This document shows, piece after piece, positions 1 through 11,241 of a stretch of DNA of 64,000 nucleotides. Numbering within the stretch: position 1 is the stretch's first letter; each line of letters starts with the position of its first letter. Origin of the DNA: Apium graveolens (taxonomy: Eukaryota; Streptophyta; Magnoliopsida; Apiales; Apiaceae); contig NW_027419138.1 of NCBI RefSeq assembly GCF_009905375.1, positions 1-64,000 on the forward strand, read 5' to 3'. The translations under genes were made by a program, and so were the position numbers. Below the pieces are notes generated by a model. The model was not told where the DNA came from. It ran no database searches and was given only the letters and a program-made list of their open reading frames with translations.

Positions 1-781
1 ATCTCGTGTAAAGGAAAATAACAAGATCTTACGCGGGATCTTCATTTTTTAGGATCTTTTGCACTTTGTAACGGTCTCTTTTTGCATATATCACACTTGG
101 TCTCTCACTGTGTTCCTTGTAGAATAACATGCAATCATTCTCACAAGCATCAATTTTTCATACTCCATGTTCAATCCTCTAATCATCTTTCGTACAGTGT
201 AGTACTTCTCAGGCAACTTATGATCATGAGGGAATACTAATCCATGAGGTGTACAAGTCATCAAAACCATTATTACTACAATTATGCCTATTTTTCCAAC
301 GAAGCAACTCCATTACAAACTCCAATGTTGTAAAATTGGCATTATTTGGATATATTGGTTCGGAAGCGGTATTTACCATCTCGTTAAATTCTTTTGCTTT
401 TGCATTCGGTTCTTCATCAAATCTTCGCAATCCTCAAAATCATCATCATGTGGCATCATACATATCATCATCTCTGTAGCTAGTATTGCCAAAACTCGTT
501 CCAACATCGTTGTGGCAACACTCTTTTTCCCCATGACAATCCCATCTAGTAATACCATTACATAATACAATGTCGATAAAAATCAACTTTCACGGTACTA
601 GGATACTTGTAGTACCATTACCACAATTTTTTGCACCGACATCTTATAAGACCGTTGTCTCGGGATCAAGATTTTCAATAGTAAATTTTAATGAAATTAT
701 CCACACCATTTTTGTAATCTTCCATTAAATATTTGCCTCGTTAAATCGATGACGACCAATCCACCTACGATCGGATGTCAT
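1..781 (-). pseudogene. CACTA transposase N-terminal part, C0, decayed
   Basis: On the minus strand this encodes the start of a tnp2-type transposase: an ATG at 781 begins the transposase-associated domain (MTSDRSWIG...), followed by an acidic linker and the beginning of the Transposase_21 region, cut by the window edge. The start lies directly after a good splice acceptor (TTTGTAG before ATG), so the 5'UTR is probably spliced. A TAA at 558-560 interrupts the domain, as in every copy here. Extra or missing bases near 600-690 break the frame as well. Not functional. Confidence 0.85.
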
Positions 782-1128
782 CTACAAAATGATCAATAAA
801 ATAAATTACCAAATTAATTATGGAAACTAAGATTATCTCATTATAAATACCATATTAGTCACCAAAAAATAAACAAATAATTACATTATTCTTGAAAAAA
901 AATTTAATCTACTCAAATTTATAAAGATTATCACAATTAACCTATTTAAAACAAAAATCTGTAAAAGAATTACACTTACTTGATGATTTGAGATTTGAGA
1001 TGCTCACATGAAGAAGTAATTTTAGTTGAAAAGCAAAAAAAGTAGTGAAATGGGGAGAAAGTATGGAGGGAGAAACAATGGAGAAACGGCTACTGGAATG
1101 GAGAAAGGGGTAGGGTTTTCGAAATGAG

Positions 1129-1897
1129 CACGGGTTAAGTTCAACCAGAAATAGTCGAATTTAGTACGGGTCAAATCCACCAGAAGCGGTCGAATTTAGT
1201 AACGCCCTAAAATCATTCGAATTTATATTTATGCTACTAGTTATAGTTGTATTTATTTACATTCAACCGCAGCTGGTCGAATATAGTAAGATTTAATTCC
1301 ACCAGACACGGTTGAATTTAGTATGTCAATAAATGCTTCCCACTGTAGTCGAATTTAGGAATATTCAACCGCATACGGTCGAATTATCTTCGTTCTACCA
1401 AGGTCAGTTGAATTTATATAAATTCAACTACCTTAGGTCGAAAATATAATATTCAACCGTCCTACGGTCGAATTTATCTCCGTTCCACCAAGGTCAGTTG
1501 AATTTATATTATTTCGACTGTTGTTGGTCGAAAATAGCAGAAATTATTCAAATTTTTTTTAGAGGGAAATTCCCTGCCCACTGAAAATTTTAAATTAAAG
1601 GGCGGCAATTTTTCCCGCCGATCCCACTTATTAAATTCGACCAAATTCGGTCGAATTTTTTATGCGGGATTTTTTTTTGGCGGGATTGTTCCCGCATTTT
1701 TTTCCTCGTGCTAAATTTGACCGAAAAGAGAAGTTAGTCGAAAATAACCGTATATTCGACCGGGTTATTTCGACCGCCGCTAAATTCGACCAAATGTTGG
1801 TCGAATTTAGCCGCACCTACTAAATTCGACCGAATATAGTAGAATTTACATGCAGTCAAATTTAATTGGTTGAAAATACCCTAATTTTCTTGTAGTG
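1129..1897. repeat. CACTA subterminal repeat array (C0)
   Basis: A region of about 770 bp holds many direct and inverted copies of a short motif (GGTCGAATTTA, TTCGACC, CAACCG..CGGTCG) ending at the terminal inverted repeat at 1879-1897. In the CACTA family such arrays are binding sites for the TnpA-like accessory protein. Near 1647-1710 there is an extra block with GCGGGA and TCCCGC inverted pairs that is absent from the other three copies. Confidence 0.75.
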
Positions 1898-2214
1898 ATA
1901 TTTTGAAGACTACACGTATATCATTATAGATTTTTGTATTCTCTGGACAATCACAAGAAATTTTCTGTGATTAAACAACAATACCATCATAAAATCTTAC
2001 ATAAGTTATCACCATTTCCCTATATATGACCATTAAAAAACATGGCTACACTTTAATACTCAGATATATTTATTTGATTTTCTAATTAGTAAAATATATG
2101 TTATATTAATATGTGTTAGGTTTTATAAAAAAGTTAATAGAAGAAATAATGAAAGGCTTTATCAGGGTAATCTTTAAAGTAAATAATAGCAAATTGGCAA
2201 TGATTACTAAAATC

Positions 2215-2346
2215 TAGCTCGTAAAGAAGCCAAAGAAGCTTGACAAGTAAATAGTTATAATATCATTGATTGATCAAACCTTAATATAGCTCGTAAAAAA
2301 GCTAAGAAGCTTGACAAGTAAATATTTATAATATCATTAATTGATC
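2215..2346. repeat. 72-bp tandem duplication
   Basis: Two adjacent copies of a sequence starting TAGCTCGTAAA and containing AGCTTGACAAGTAAATA, offset by 72 bp. The same doublet recurs in every module copy, at about 9372, 20634, 28749, 44934, 52670 and 63797, so the local duplication predates both the module duplication and the array. Confidence 0.8.
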
Positions 2347-3071
2347 GGCCTTCAAAATGTTAGAGAGCATCCATTTATTCAAGGCATGTGTCTACACCTT
2401 CTCTAAAAAAATTGGCATTGGTGAGTTGATGCAGTTAAATTTTGTGGCTTCACGCTGATAAATATAAGATTAAATAACATTCAAATCTTAATTTATTGAG
2501 AATTAAAAGATATTCAAGTTTTAATTAAACAAATTTGCAAACTTGAAGGACTATTCAATTTATTTCTAAAGAGATTAAAATAATATTTTATTGTGCCAAT
2601 TAACAATTAGTCAATTACCCTTTCATTAGGGATACTTGTAAAGTCCAGTTTCAAAATAACTCATGTGTCCTTTTGGTGAACCACCAACAAATCATGGGTA
2701 TGCATATATGTTAATAATCTAAAAATCATTGTTTCACTTTAAAAATATATTATGGATAAATATACATATTCATATATTACTACTTATTTAATATTTGTCC
2801 TTATCCTTTTTGTAAATAAAATGTGCCCCTTACTCCTAAAATAATTGATTTTTGGATATACTATCTCTTACTATCCAAAATTACATAATATTTAAAAATG
2901 TTTAGTTTATATTGTAGTTAAGCTACATTGTACATAAATTTAAAAAATTATATTGTGCATTGTGCATTGTATTCAATTAATTTTTTTTAAATATGTAAAT
3001 ACCTCTCATCAATTAAAATTGCATATTTTTAATAAAAAATGTGTCTTTCATATTATGGTCATAACAAAAAT

Positions 3072-3417
3072 TGTTGTGAATAAGTGAATACAGTTCAATC
3101 AAACTTGTTAGAGTTTAATGAAATAACTGGGAAAATACACAATGTATGCTAAGTGTTAACTTTTATTATATGAGTGCTAAGTACATATATATGAAAAGCA
3201 TAAACAGAAACAAATGACTTAGCTTCATACAAACTAGAAGAACATGGCAACTAACTTCCTATTACAACTCTTTATTCAAACGAAACTGATAAACACCTAA
3301 AAAGACTCCAGGAATACATTGACTATGTCCAACACATAGACTCCACATTTGCAGATCGACCCAACCAACAAGGACAAACAAATAGCCAAGCCCACAAACT
3401 CAGATTAAATCCCAACA
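3072..3417 (-). mobile_element. Solo LTR, copia type (unit A)
   Basis: A 346-bp block is present in module a but absent from the matching place in module b (about 10212). It begins TGTTGTG and ends CCCAACA, so on the minus strand it reads TGTTGGG...CACAACA, the usual TG...CA LTR form. An AATAAA-like signal (GAATAAAG on the minus strand) lies inside. Flanking A-tracts are compatible with a 5-bp target duplication but do not prove it. No internal retrotransposon sequence is attached, hence a solo LTR. Confidence 0.6.
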
Positions 3418-4789
3418 AAAAAGTCCAACTATATTATATATAAATATATGTAAAAAATTGTAGTTTTCCAGCTGTATACAGATATCATAAATTAAATGAG
3501 TATTTATGAAATTTGTATTTGGTGGATGTTATCCAGCTATAAACATACGTTATACTTTGAAATCATTGGTAATATTATTGACTTATTTTTTCATATCCCT
3601 GTATTCTACTATAAATACCTGCATAATCTATGTTCCTCATATACAAATTACAAATCAAAGAGTGTCCTTGTTTATACATTCTTGTATAGAATGATAGTAA
3701 AAGGACCTCTCATATAATGATAATGTAAAAATATTCAAATTTGTAAACAAAAATGTGTTATAGTTTATCAAATCCATATAATTTGAGGATGTTCATGGTA
3801 CATCATTATATTGAAATTAATTTTTTAAGATGATGATGTTTCATGAACAATCCTTAGATTATATAGATTTCGTTTGTTAACAGTTGTATTCATAGAAATA
3901 GAAATGCATATTAATTGAAGAAAATTAGTGATATAATTTTTTTTATATTACTGGTTAGTTATATTATCGAGGATTTGTGAATGCAATGAGTTGTTTCAAT
4001 ATTTTGGAAACTTGAGCAAATATGATCATTAACCATATGGGAGATGGGATTGCAAAGTCTTTTTTCCATAATTTTTAATTTTCTGTTTATCAATTTTAAT
4101 CATGTATGTTTATATTCATAGGTGAATATAATAGTGGGGTACCGGTGATACATGAGTATATCAAAATTCAAATATTTACTTGATAATTTATCATACTTTA
4201 GTTTCTAATATCAATATATATCAATGGGAGAAAAATAATTAACTAATTTTGTTAATGTGGCTATTAAGTACTTTGGTCACAATCGATTTTCCATTTGATG
4301 AAGAGGTCTTTGGAAAATCATCTAATCTCCTTGTTGAATCTATGTCATCTGGTATCTCACACCGGTAATTCCATTCTAATCCGCTAATGTGTGTGTAATG
4401 AGTTTCATAAATTTTCATTTGACATGTAATGGTGGACTACCTCACAATGAGTTTTACTTATGATACTAAAAAATATAGCTTGACAACATAGGAGTGTTAC
4501 AAACTACTATTTGAAAATGCTAGTTTATTATGACTACATTTCAAATGAGAATTTCCCAAATCAATTATCCAAGCTTCAACATATTAGAATGAACTCGGGT
4601 ATTGGATACTAAATAACACTAGCAGCTGCAGGGGATTCAAGTTTCTACTTCATGATGGTGATATGCCTCTAAGTAAACCCGATAAATATAATCCCTTATA
4701 ATTTAGAAATTCAGTTTAATTCAATTCTTTTGATAGTCCTCTCTTAGTAAAATAAACAATGATACGATGAATAGAGGAGGTAACTCAAA

Positions 4790-4920
4790 GAAAACTGGGA
4801 TTGATTTGCAAGTGTTGTGATGGAACTAATGTAGAAGCAGTCTACATAAACTACACGCGTTCACTCTTGCTCTAGCCTTTAGTGTATTCCATGGAAGCGA
4901 CCAAATCAATTTATACTTAT
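4790..4920 (+). pseudogene. Cysteine-rich peptide-like fragment (module a, unit A)
   Basis: One of three per unit (others at about 7235-7380 and 11880-12010). One frame gives GLICKCCDGTNVE followed by a stop; a second frame then gives SCSSL-C-PWKRP. Together these resemble the C-terminal cysteine cluster of small secreted plant peptides with a CCDG...SC..L.C.PWK pattern, which I recall only loosely. A frameshift separates the halves and a TAG lies before the last Cys. Low-confidence gene remnant. Confidence 0.25.
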
Positions 4921-5310
4921 GGTCAGTGTACAATATTCTCTAAAAAATGGTTGGAACATCAAAAAAGCACAGATATGTGACCGACTGCATAAATTGTATA
5001 ATATTATGTTTATAGATTCTTCACTTTGTTTAACAACATCGTGTGTATTCCTTTTTGTTTTTTCTTATGTTCTTTTCTGCTTTGAATTATGTCTGCATTT
5101 TCTAGTGAGTTTGGATATGAAATTTAATAATAAAAAAGAATAAGAAATTGATGGCTTTCATTTAAGACTTTACAAATATGTAATAATGGTATGTCGCCAT
5201 TTACATGTATAATAATTTGAATTGTGAGCAGGGAATTGGACATCTGTAGTGTGTGGATGTTTCTATTTGTATTAAATGAACGTGTTCGAAGTGGATTGGT
5301 AGCTTAGTCA

Positions 5311-7213
5311 TTTTATAATTAAATAACAGCGTTCAAATACCCGAATCTAACTTTAAAATGATTTAATAATAGTTATCGAGCCTTGAAAATAATTTAAAAT
5401 AATATTTTAAAACTCGAAACTATTTTTCAAAATTTTTAAATCAAAATTAATAAATAAATCTAATTAAAAATCCATTAAAATTAATTAATAATTAAATAAT
5501 TAAATAAATCAATTAATTTTTGAATTAATTGATCAATTAAATAATTAATTATCCACTAAAATTAATTATTTAATTAATTCAGATTTTTTTTTTGAATTAA
5601 AAATAATTTTCGTAATTAAAAAAATGATTTTTGGAATTTTTAAATTATTAAAAACAATTTTCTGAAAATAAATATAGACATAATATCATTTTTATAATTT
5701 TTATAAATAGAAATCCATTTTTTATAAGTTTTTAAAACAGGGTTTATAAAAATTTGCCACCTTCTTCCTCGGTCGCCGGCGGCAGCCATTGCCGGCCGAC
5801 CTCAAGCTCGAAAATCTGTCCAGAATTCCCTCAAAAGATGCAGATTAAAAGCAGCGTAGAGCAGGAACATCATCGTGGTTTCTTAGGTTGTAAACGATAC
5901 CCGAGTCGGCCGGAAAACCGACTGGAATTCACGTCGCTGGTGATGTCAGATTTTCTGATGACTTTCAGTCGACATCCAATAGACAAAATTTTAGCATGGT
6001 TTGATTGCTGGTGAGACGATCTACATCTCTACAGTCTGCAAACATGCCTAGATTTAACGGGTTTAAAAATCCAGCCAAAACATGAATTTTCCGATTAATT
6101 TTTTCAAGAACACCAAGAACATTCAAACTCGAAGATCAAACCAACTTTTCTACATGTTAATGAACTCCAAATTTGACATATAATATACCAAAATGAAAAA
6201 GATAAAATTATCTACAAGATACAATCATCAATTAAATAAAAAACATCAACATCAAAAATTCCTATTTTAATCATTAATTAATTCGAATTAAAAGAATTAA
6301 ATAAGAAAATCACCTAGATTTCTGCACTGAAATGGATGATTGATTATGAAAGAACTTTTTGAGAGCTTCGATTTGGTATATGGCACGCTTGATTCCGAGT
6401 TCGATAACGCTTTCGAATTTGAGTTTGATTCTGAAGAATGTGACGATTTTACAGAGTTTTCTCTGTATTTTCTATATTTTTACTGATCTATTATGATTAT
6501 ATGAATAAAATGAAATAATAAATAGGCTATTTATATTTATGGAATATTAATATGTGTTGGATCATATTGGATAAAAAAATAAGTTACTTTGCCACTAAGT
6601 AACTGCAAAAACGATCCGATTGGACAATATTTTGGATAACTATCAACCTGTTTTGGATAATTATCAAAACTTTTGGATAACTATTAAAACTATTGGATAA
6701 TTATCAAGACAGGGCTTCTTATAAAACACTTTATCTGAAGATAATGTTATCGAAATGGTTATAGTATCGAAAATTTTGCGCCGGGACACGTACAGGTCAA
6801 ACCGTAATCCGAACAAAAAAGTCAAATCACAGAAAATGTCAGGAATTATCAGATTGGGTTAGGAAGGAATTTTTTGAAGAGTTTCGGGTTGTAAAAATGC
6901 AAAAACGGTTGAAGTTGGACGATTCCGGGCTTTATAAAATAGTTTTGTAATTATTCAGAAAATAATTAATAAAATCATAAATCATTATAAAATCGTATAA
7001 CAATCCAAAAATTACCAGAAAAATACCATAAGTATCTATATTTTATTCTGGACATAATCAAATTAACATGCCTATTCTCTACCACATATAAACATCCATA
7101 TAACAACACCAATCATCAGATAATTCACCAAAAATCACATAATAATCATATAATAATCACATAATAATTATTTATTGATAGAAACAGTTACACGTTATGT
7201 CCCGGATATTACA
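5311..7213 (-). mobile_element. Ty3/gypsy-like LTR remnant (unit A)
   Basis: A 1.9-kb block separates two partly duplicated module segments (4775-5310 resembles 7214-7755). On the minus strand it starts TGTAATATCCGGGACATAA, typical of the 5' edge of some Ty3/gypsy LTRs. It carries a TATA-like ATATAAATAGCC at about 6530, followed by what would be the transcribed leader. The opposite edge has no clear CA end or target duplication, so it is probably truncated. A GC-richer patch at 5750-6015 is open on the plus strand but matches nothing I know. No gag or pol is present. Confidence 0.45.
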
Positions 7214-7234
7214 ATATAGGAGGTAACTCGAAAT

Positions 7235-7380
7235 TATAGGGTGTGTTGGGATTGATTTGCGAGTGTTGTCATGCAACCAATGGAGAAGTAGTCTGCATAA
7301 ACTACACGGGTTCAGTCTTGCTCTAGTCTTAAGTGTAATCCATGGAAGAGACCACGACCAATTTATACTTATGGTCCGTG
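7235..7380 (+). pseudogene. Cysteine-rich peptide-like fragment (best copy, unit A)
   Basis: The best preserved of the three copies in this unit. One frame reads GLICECCHATNGEVVCINY; after a one-base shift the next frame reads SCSSLKCNPWKRPRPIYTYG, without the internal stop seen in the other copies. Cysteine spacing (C-x-C-C ... S-C-x-x-x-x-C-x-P-W-K) suggests a small secreted cysteine-rich peptide family. No signal peptide or upstream exon is recognisable. Same element at about 26630-26760 and 50530-50660. Confidence 0.3.
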
Positions 7381-8249
7381 TATAATATTCTCTTAAAAAA
7401 TTGATTGAAACATCAAAGAAGCAAATATATGTGACTGAATGCATAAATTGTATAACATTATGTTTATAGATTCTTCACTTTATTTAACAACCTCCCGTAT
7501 ATTCCTTTCTGTTTTTGCCTATGTTCCTTTCTGCTTTGAATTATGTCTGTATTTTATAGCGAGTCTAGATGTGAAATTTAGATATAAAGAAGAATACGAA
7601 AGTGATGGATTTCATTTAACACTTTAATAATATGTAATAATAGTATGTCGCCATTTCATGTATAATAATTTGAATTGTGAACGGGGAATTGGATATGTGT
7701 AGTCTGAGGATGTATCTGTTTGTATTAAATGAACGTGTTCGAAGTGGATTGGTAGCTTAATCGATTTATGGTTCGAGATGTGATGGACGTTTGTATCCCT
7801 TCGGCTCCTCATCAAAAATAAATTTCTTAATGTCAATATTCAGTTGTAATTTACAATAATATTTTAGATCCTAATACGCTTGACCCCTAGGCCACAACAA
7901 ATGGTTAGAAACAAAAAGGTATGAGGTAAGTGCAGTTCTAGTGAATTACAAGAGAACCATAATGAATACTTCAATTCTCAGAATTCCCTATTTTCCCTCA
8001 CATTCGAATCAAACAAACATTAAAATATAGGAATTGTCTAATATAAGGAAAACAAAATCTAAGTAATATGAAAATTTAAGGTAAATACAAAACTAGTTCA
8101 CTTGCGAACAAAGCGGTAGCAACTACTTATTAAATCTCTTAAATTAAGCTGAGTTGAAAAATATGAAATTTTTTTATCTCGCTGCCTTAAAGAGACTCTT
8201 ACCTCGAAATTCTTGAATGGTGTCTCTGTTTTAGCCCCCTTTACGCACC

Positions 8250-9000
8250 AAGCACCTTTAGCACATATTATGGTCACAATCATTTAGGGCAGTACAGTAT
8301 TGACACTTCCAGGCATCTGTCAATTGGACATGCTTTTCTTTCACTGGAGTAACATCAACTTCAGATAGCCCATTTTCTAATCCTTTGAGAAAGTTCGAAA
8401 AATATCTTCCAGTTACCTTAGTTAAATTTATAATCTCCTTACGAATTTTTTTAATAAATTCTTCTGAACTAGCCTCATCCCTAAACTATTTTTGCAGCTT
8501 ATTCTCTGCATAATCATGGAGCCTTTCTAAAGCCACCTCAGCCTCACCTTGTAGTTACTCAAATACCTTTGTTTTCGTATATGCTTCTCGTGGCAGAGAA
8601 TATCCATAAATATAAGTCCATTTTAATACTCGTCTTTATTAAAAAATCTGCTACCAAGCTTTCGTAAAAAAGCTTAGGTGTTCTCACTAACAATGTTTTT
8701 TCTCCAGGTTCGAGTTTCTGAAGTTTCTTTTTTTTTATCTCGCTTAGATCTGATAATGCTTTCTCTCTTGACTTTTCATTTATAGCCCACCTTTCATAAA
8801 ATTGAGCATATCTCTTAATGTATTCGTGAGCCGATGCTCTAAGTCTAACAACTTCACATTATGCTCTCCTCACAGTCTCCTAATAACAGTTACATGCCTT
8901 AGGATCATGTGCATTCCATGATCTTAGGTATATCCAACAAAACTCGTGCTTGCAAGGACGCTTACAAGTACTCAGTAGTATGCTCCAACTGTACGTACAA
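8250..9000 (-). pseudogene. ARIADNE-type RBR E3 ubiquitin ligase fragment (module a, unit A)
   Basis: Read on the minus strand from 9000 down, this covers the C-terminal third of a plant ARIADNE protein. The Rcat/RING2 core (CKRPCKHEFCWI.LRSW) comes first, then the ariadne helical domain (EYIKRYAQFYERW.INEKSR.KAL), then ALERLHDY and the SNFLKGLENGLSEVDV helix. Last is a RanBP2-type zinc finger (C-x2-C-x3-N-x6-C-x2-C). ARIADNE ligases transfer ubiquitin from E2 through a Cys in Rcat. Here a Rcat Cys is replaced by Tyr (WIYL; WICL in units B and C). Stop codons occur after the Rcat, and a TAA sits inside the last C-x2-C of the zinc finger. The RING1 and IBR exons are missing. Confidence 0.75.
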
Positions 9001-10928
9001 ACATCGAAAGTTTGTGTTCTATGATTTAGATGATAAATGCATCCAACATGTTTTGAAGACTACACGTGTATCATTATTGATTTTTGTATTCTCTGGACAA
9101 TCACAAGAAAGTTTCTACGATTAAACAACAATACCATGATAAAATCTTACATAAGTTATCACCATTTCCCTCTATATATGACCTTTAAAAGTCATGGCCA
9201 TACTTTAATACCCAGATATATTTATTTGATTTTCTAATTAGTAAAATATATATTATATTAATTATGTGTTAATTTGTATAAAAAAGCTATTAGAAGAAAT
9301 AATGAATGGCTTCATCACGGTAATCTTTAAAGTCAATATTAGCAAATTGGCAATGATTACTAAAATCTAGCTCGTAAAGAAGCAAAAGAAGCTTGACAAG
9401 TAAATAGTTATAATATCATTGATTGATCAAACCTTAATATAGCTCGTAAAGAAGCTAAAAAACTTGACAAGTAAATAGTTATAATATCATTGATTGATCG
9501 GCCTTCTAAATGTTATAGAGCATCCATTTATTCAAGGCATATGTCTACAACTTCTGTGAAAAATTTGGCATTGGTGACTTGATGCAGCTAAATTTTGTGG
9601 CTTCATGCTCATAAATATAAGATTGAATAACATTAAAATCTTAATTTATTTAGAATTAAAAGATATTCAAGTTTTAATTAAACAACTTTGCAAACTTAGA
9701 GGACTATTCAATTTATTTCTAAAGAGATCAAAATAATATTGTATTGAGCCAATTAACAATTAGTCATTTACCCTTCCATTAGGGACACTTGTATAGTCCA
9801 GTTTCAAAAAAGCCCATATGTCCTTTTGGTGAACCACCAAATCATGAGTATGCATATATCTTAATAACCTAAAAATCATTGTTTCATTTTAAAAATGTAT
9901 TATCGATAAATATTCATATATTACTACATATTTAATATTTGTCCTTATCATTTTTGTAAAAAAAATGTGTCCCTTACTACTAAAATAATTTATTTTTTGA
10001 TATACTATCGGTTACTATCCAAAATTGCATAATATTTAAAATTTTTTATTTTATATTGTTGTTAAGTTACATTGTACCAAACATCCAAAAAATAAGTATA
10101 TTGTGCATTGTGCATTGTATTCAAATAATTTGTTTTTAAATATATAAATACCTCTCATCAATTAAAATTGCATATTATTTAATAGAAAATGTGTCTTTCA
10201 TATTATTGTCTTAACAAAAAGTCCAATTATATTATATATAAATATATGTAAAAAATTGTACTTTATTTTTCCAGCTGTATATAGATTTCACAAATTAAAT
10301 GAGCATTTATAAAATTTGTATTTCCTGGATGTTATCCTGTTGTAAACATACGTTATACTTTGAAATTAGTGGTAATGTTATTGACTTATTTTTTTCATAT
10401 CCCTCTATTCTACTATAAATAAGTACACAATCTATGTTCGTGCAAATCATACAGTGTCCTTAGATTATATGATAGTAAGAAGACCTCTCATATAATGATA
10501 GTGTAAGAATATTTAAATTTGTTAACAAAAATGTGTTATAGTTTATCAAATCCATATAATTTGAGGATGTTCATGGTACATCATTATATTGAAATTAATT
10601 TTTTTAAGATGATGATATTTCATGAACTATCCTTAGATTATATAGATTTTGTGTTTTAGAGAAATAGAAATGCATATTAATTGAAGAAAATTAGTGATAC
10701 AATTTTCTTTTATATTACTGGTTATTTATATTATTGAGGATTTGTGAATGCAATGAGTTGTTTCAATAATTTGGAAACTTGAGCTAATCTGATCCTTAAC
10801 CATATGGGAGATGGGATTGCAAAGTCTTTTTACCATAATTTTTATTTTTCTGTTTATCAATTTTAATTGTGTATATTCATTGGTGAATATAATAGTGGGG
10901 TACAGGTGATACATCACTATATTGAAAC

Positions 10929-11241
10929 TGTTAGATTTATGCTTCAAATATTGTCTAGTTAATTATATTTAATTATTAGATGTTTTAGATATTTAGCAAT
11001 AGATTAATTATTAGATAAAAATATTATATTAGAATTGTTTAGTAGTGGGGTAGTGGAGTAAATTATGGAAATGTAATTTACCCATTAATTATTAGTGGTT
11101 AGTTTTGGTAGTAGTTAGTTTTAATATGTTTGTAAAGCCTATATAATGGCTAGTTTACCTTGAGTTTTATAATAAGTAAAAATAGCAGTACAAGTTCTCT
11201 GCAAACTGTAAGTGTCTTTTTTTCTCTAAGTTTTTCCAACA
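10929..11241 (+). mobile_element. Solo LTR, copia type, 313 bp (unit A)
   Basis: A 313-bp insertion relative to module a (breakpoint equivalent to about 4155). It starts TGTTAG and ends CCAACA, the inverted-repeat ends usual for copia LTRs. Its right part has a T/C-rich leader-like stretch. The flanks GAAAC and AAAAT give only a weak match as target duplication, so it is an old insertion or one with altered flanks. The orientation is tentative. The same block is found at 35226-35538 and 54228-54540. Confidence 0.5.

Larger units (their letters stand above)
1..1897 (-). mobile_element. CACTA (En/Spm) element, partial copy C0
   Basis: This is the 5' end (in transposase orientation) of a minus-strand CACTA element whose remainder lies left of the window. 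The right terminus at 1897 reads, on the minus strand, CACTACAAGAAAATTAGGG, the classic CACTA terminal sequence. It is preceded by a dense subterminal array of GGTCGAATTTA/TCGACC motifs. Position 1 aligns with 18459, 42759 and 61621 in the later copies. This copy has several single-base indels and a GC-rich insertion at about 1650-1710 that the other copies lack, so it looks the most decayed of the four. Confidence 0.85.
1898..5310. repeat. Module a, left arm (unit A)
   Basis: AT-rich non-coding DNA that aligns with 9049-12400 of the same unit, so it is one of two internal copies of a module of about 5 kb. It begins at the CACTA terminus with sequence matching 9049 onward, showing that the CACTA element interrupts the module. 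It contains a 72-bp tandem duplication (2215-2346), a copia-type solo LTR (3072-3417) and, near its right end, a cysteine-rich-peptide-like fragment (4790-4920). The short open frames at about 3496-3717 and 4919-5143 match no family I recognise and are not supported as genes. Confidence 0.8.
7214..9048. repeat. Module a, right arm (unit A)
   Basis: Continues module a after the LTR remnant. It repeats the last ~540 bp of the left arm, then runs through the region matching 11860-13860 of module b. It holds a cysteine-rich-peptide-like fragment at its start and the ARIADNE fragment at its end. At about 7975 it keeps only the 3' edge of the tRNA-Pro pseudogene that is complete in module b, so about 430 bp were lost here. 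Confidence 0.75.

Noticed and set aside
1129..1897. CRISPR-like spacing of short repeats
   Set aside because: Repeats are inverted and direct, irregularly spaced, and end at a CACTA terminus in plant DNA; they are subterminal transposon repeats.
3496..3717. Plus-strand open frame conserved in units B and C
   Set aside because: Conservation follows from recent tandem duplication; no domain, no splice or promoter context, and the related module b copy is disrupted.
5754..6014. Plus-strand frame of 86 codons in a GC-richer patch
   Set aside because: Lies inside the gypsy-like LTR remnant on the opposite strand; no family match that I can recognise.
8909..9237. Two overlapping plus-strand frames at the end of module a
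   Set aside because: Antisense to the ARIADNE Rcat sequence and its flank.
10726..10947. Minus-strand open frame recurring at 35023
   Set aside because: AT-rich, no recognisable motif, and partly overlaps the solo LTR start; conserved only as part of the repeat.
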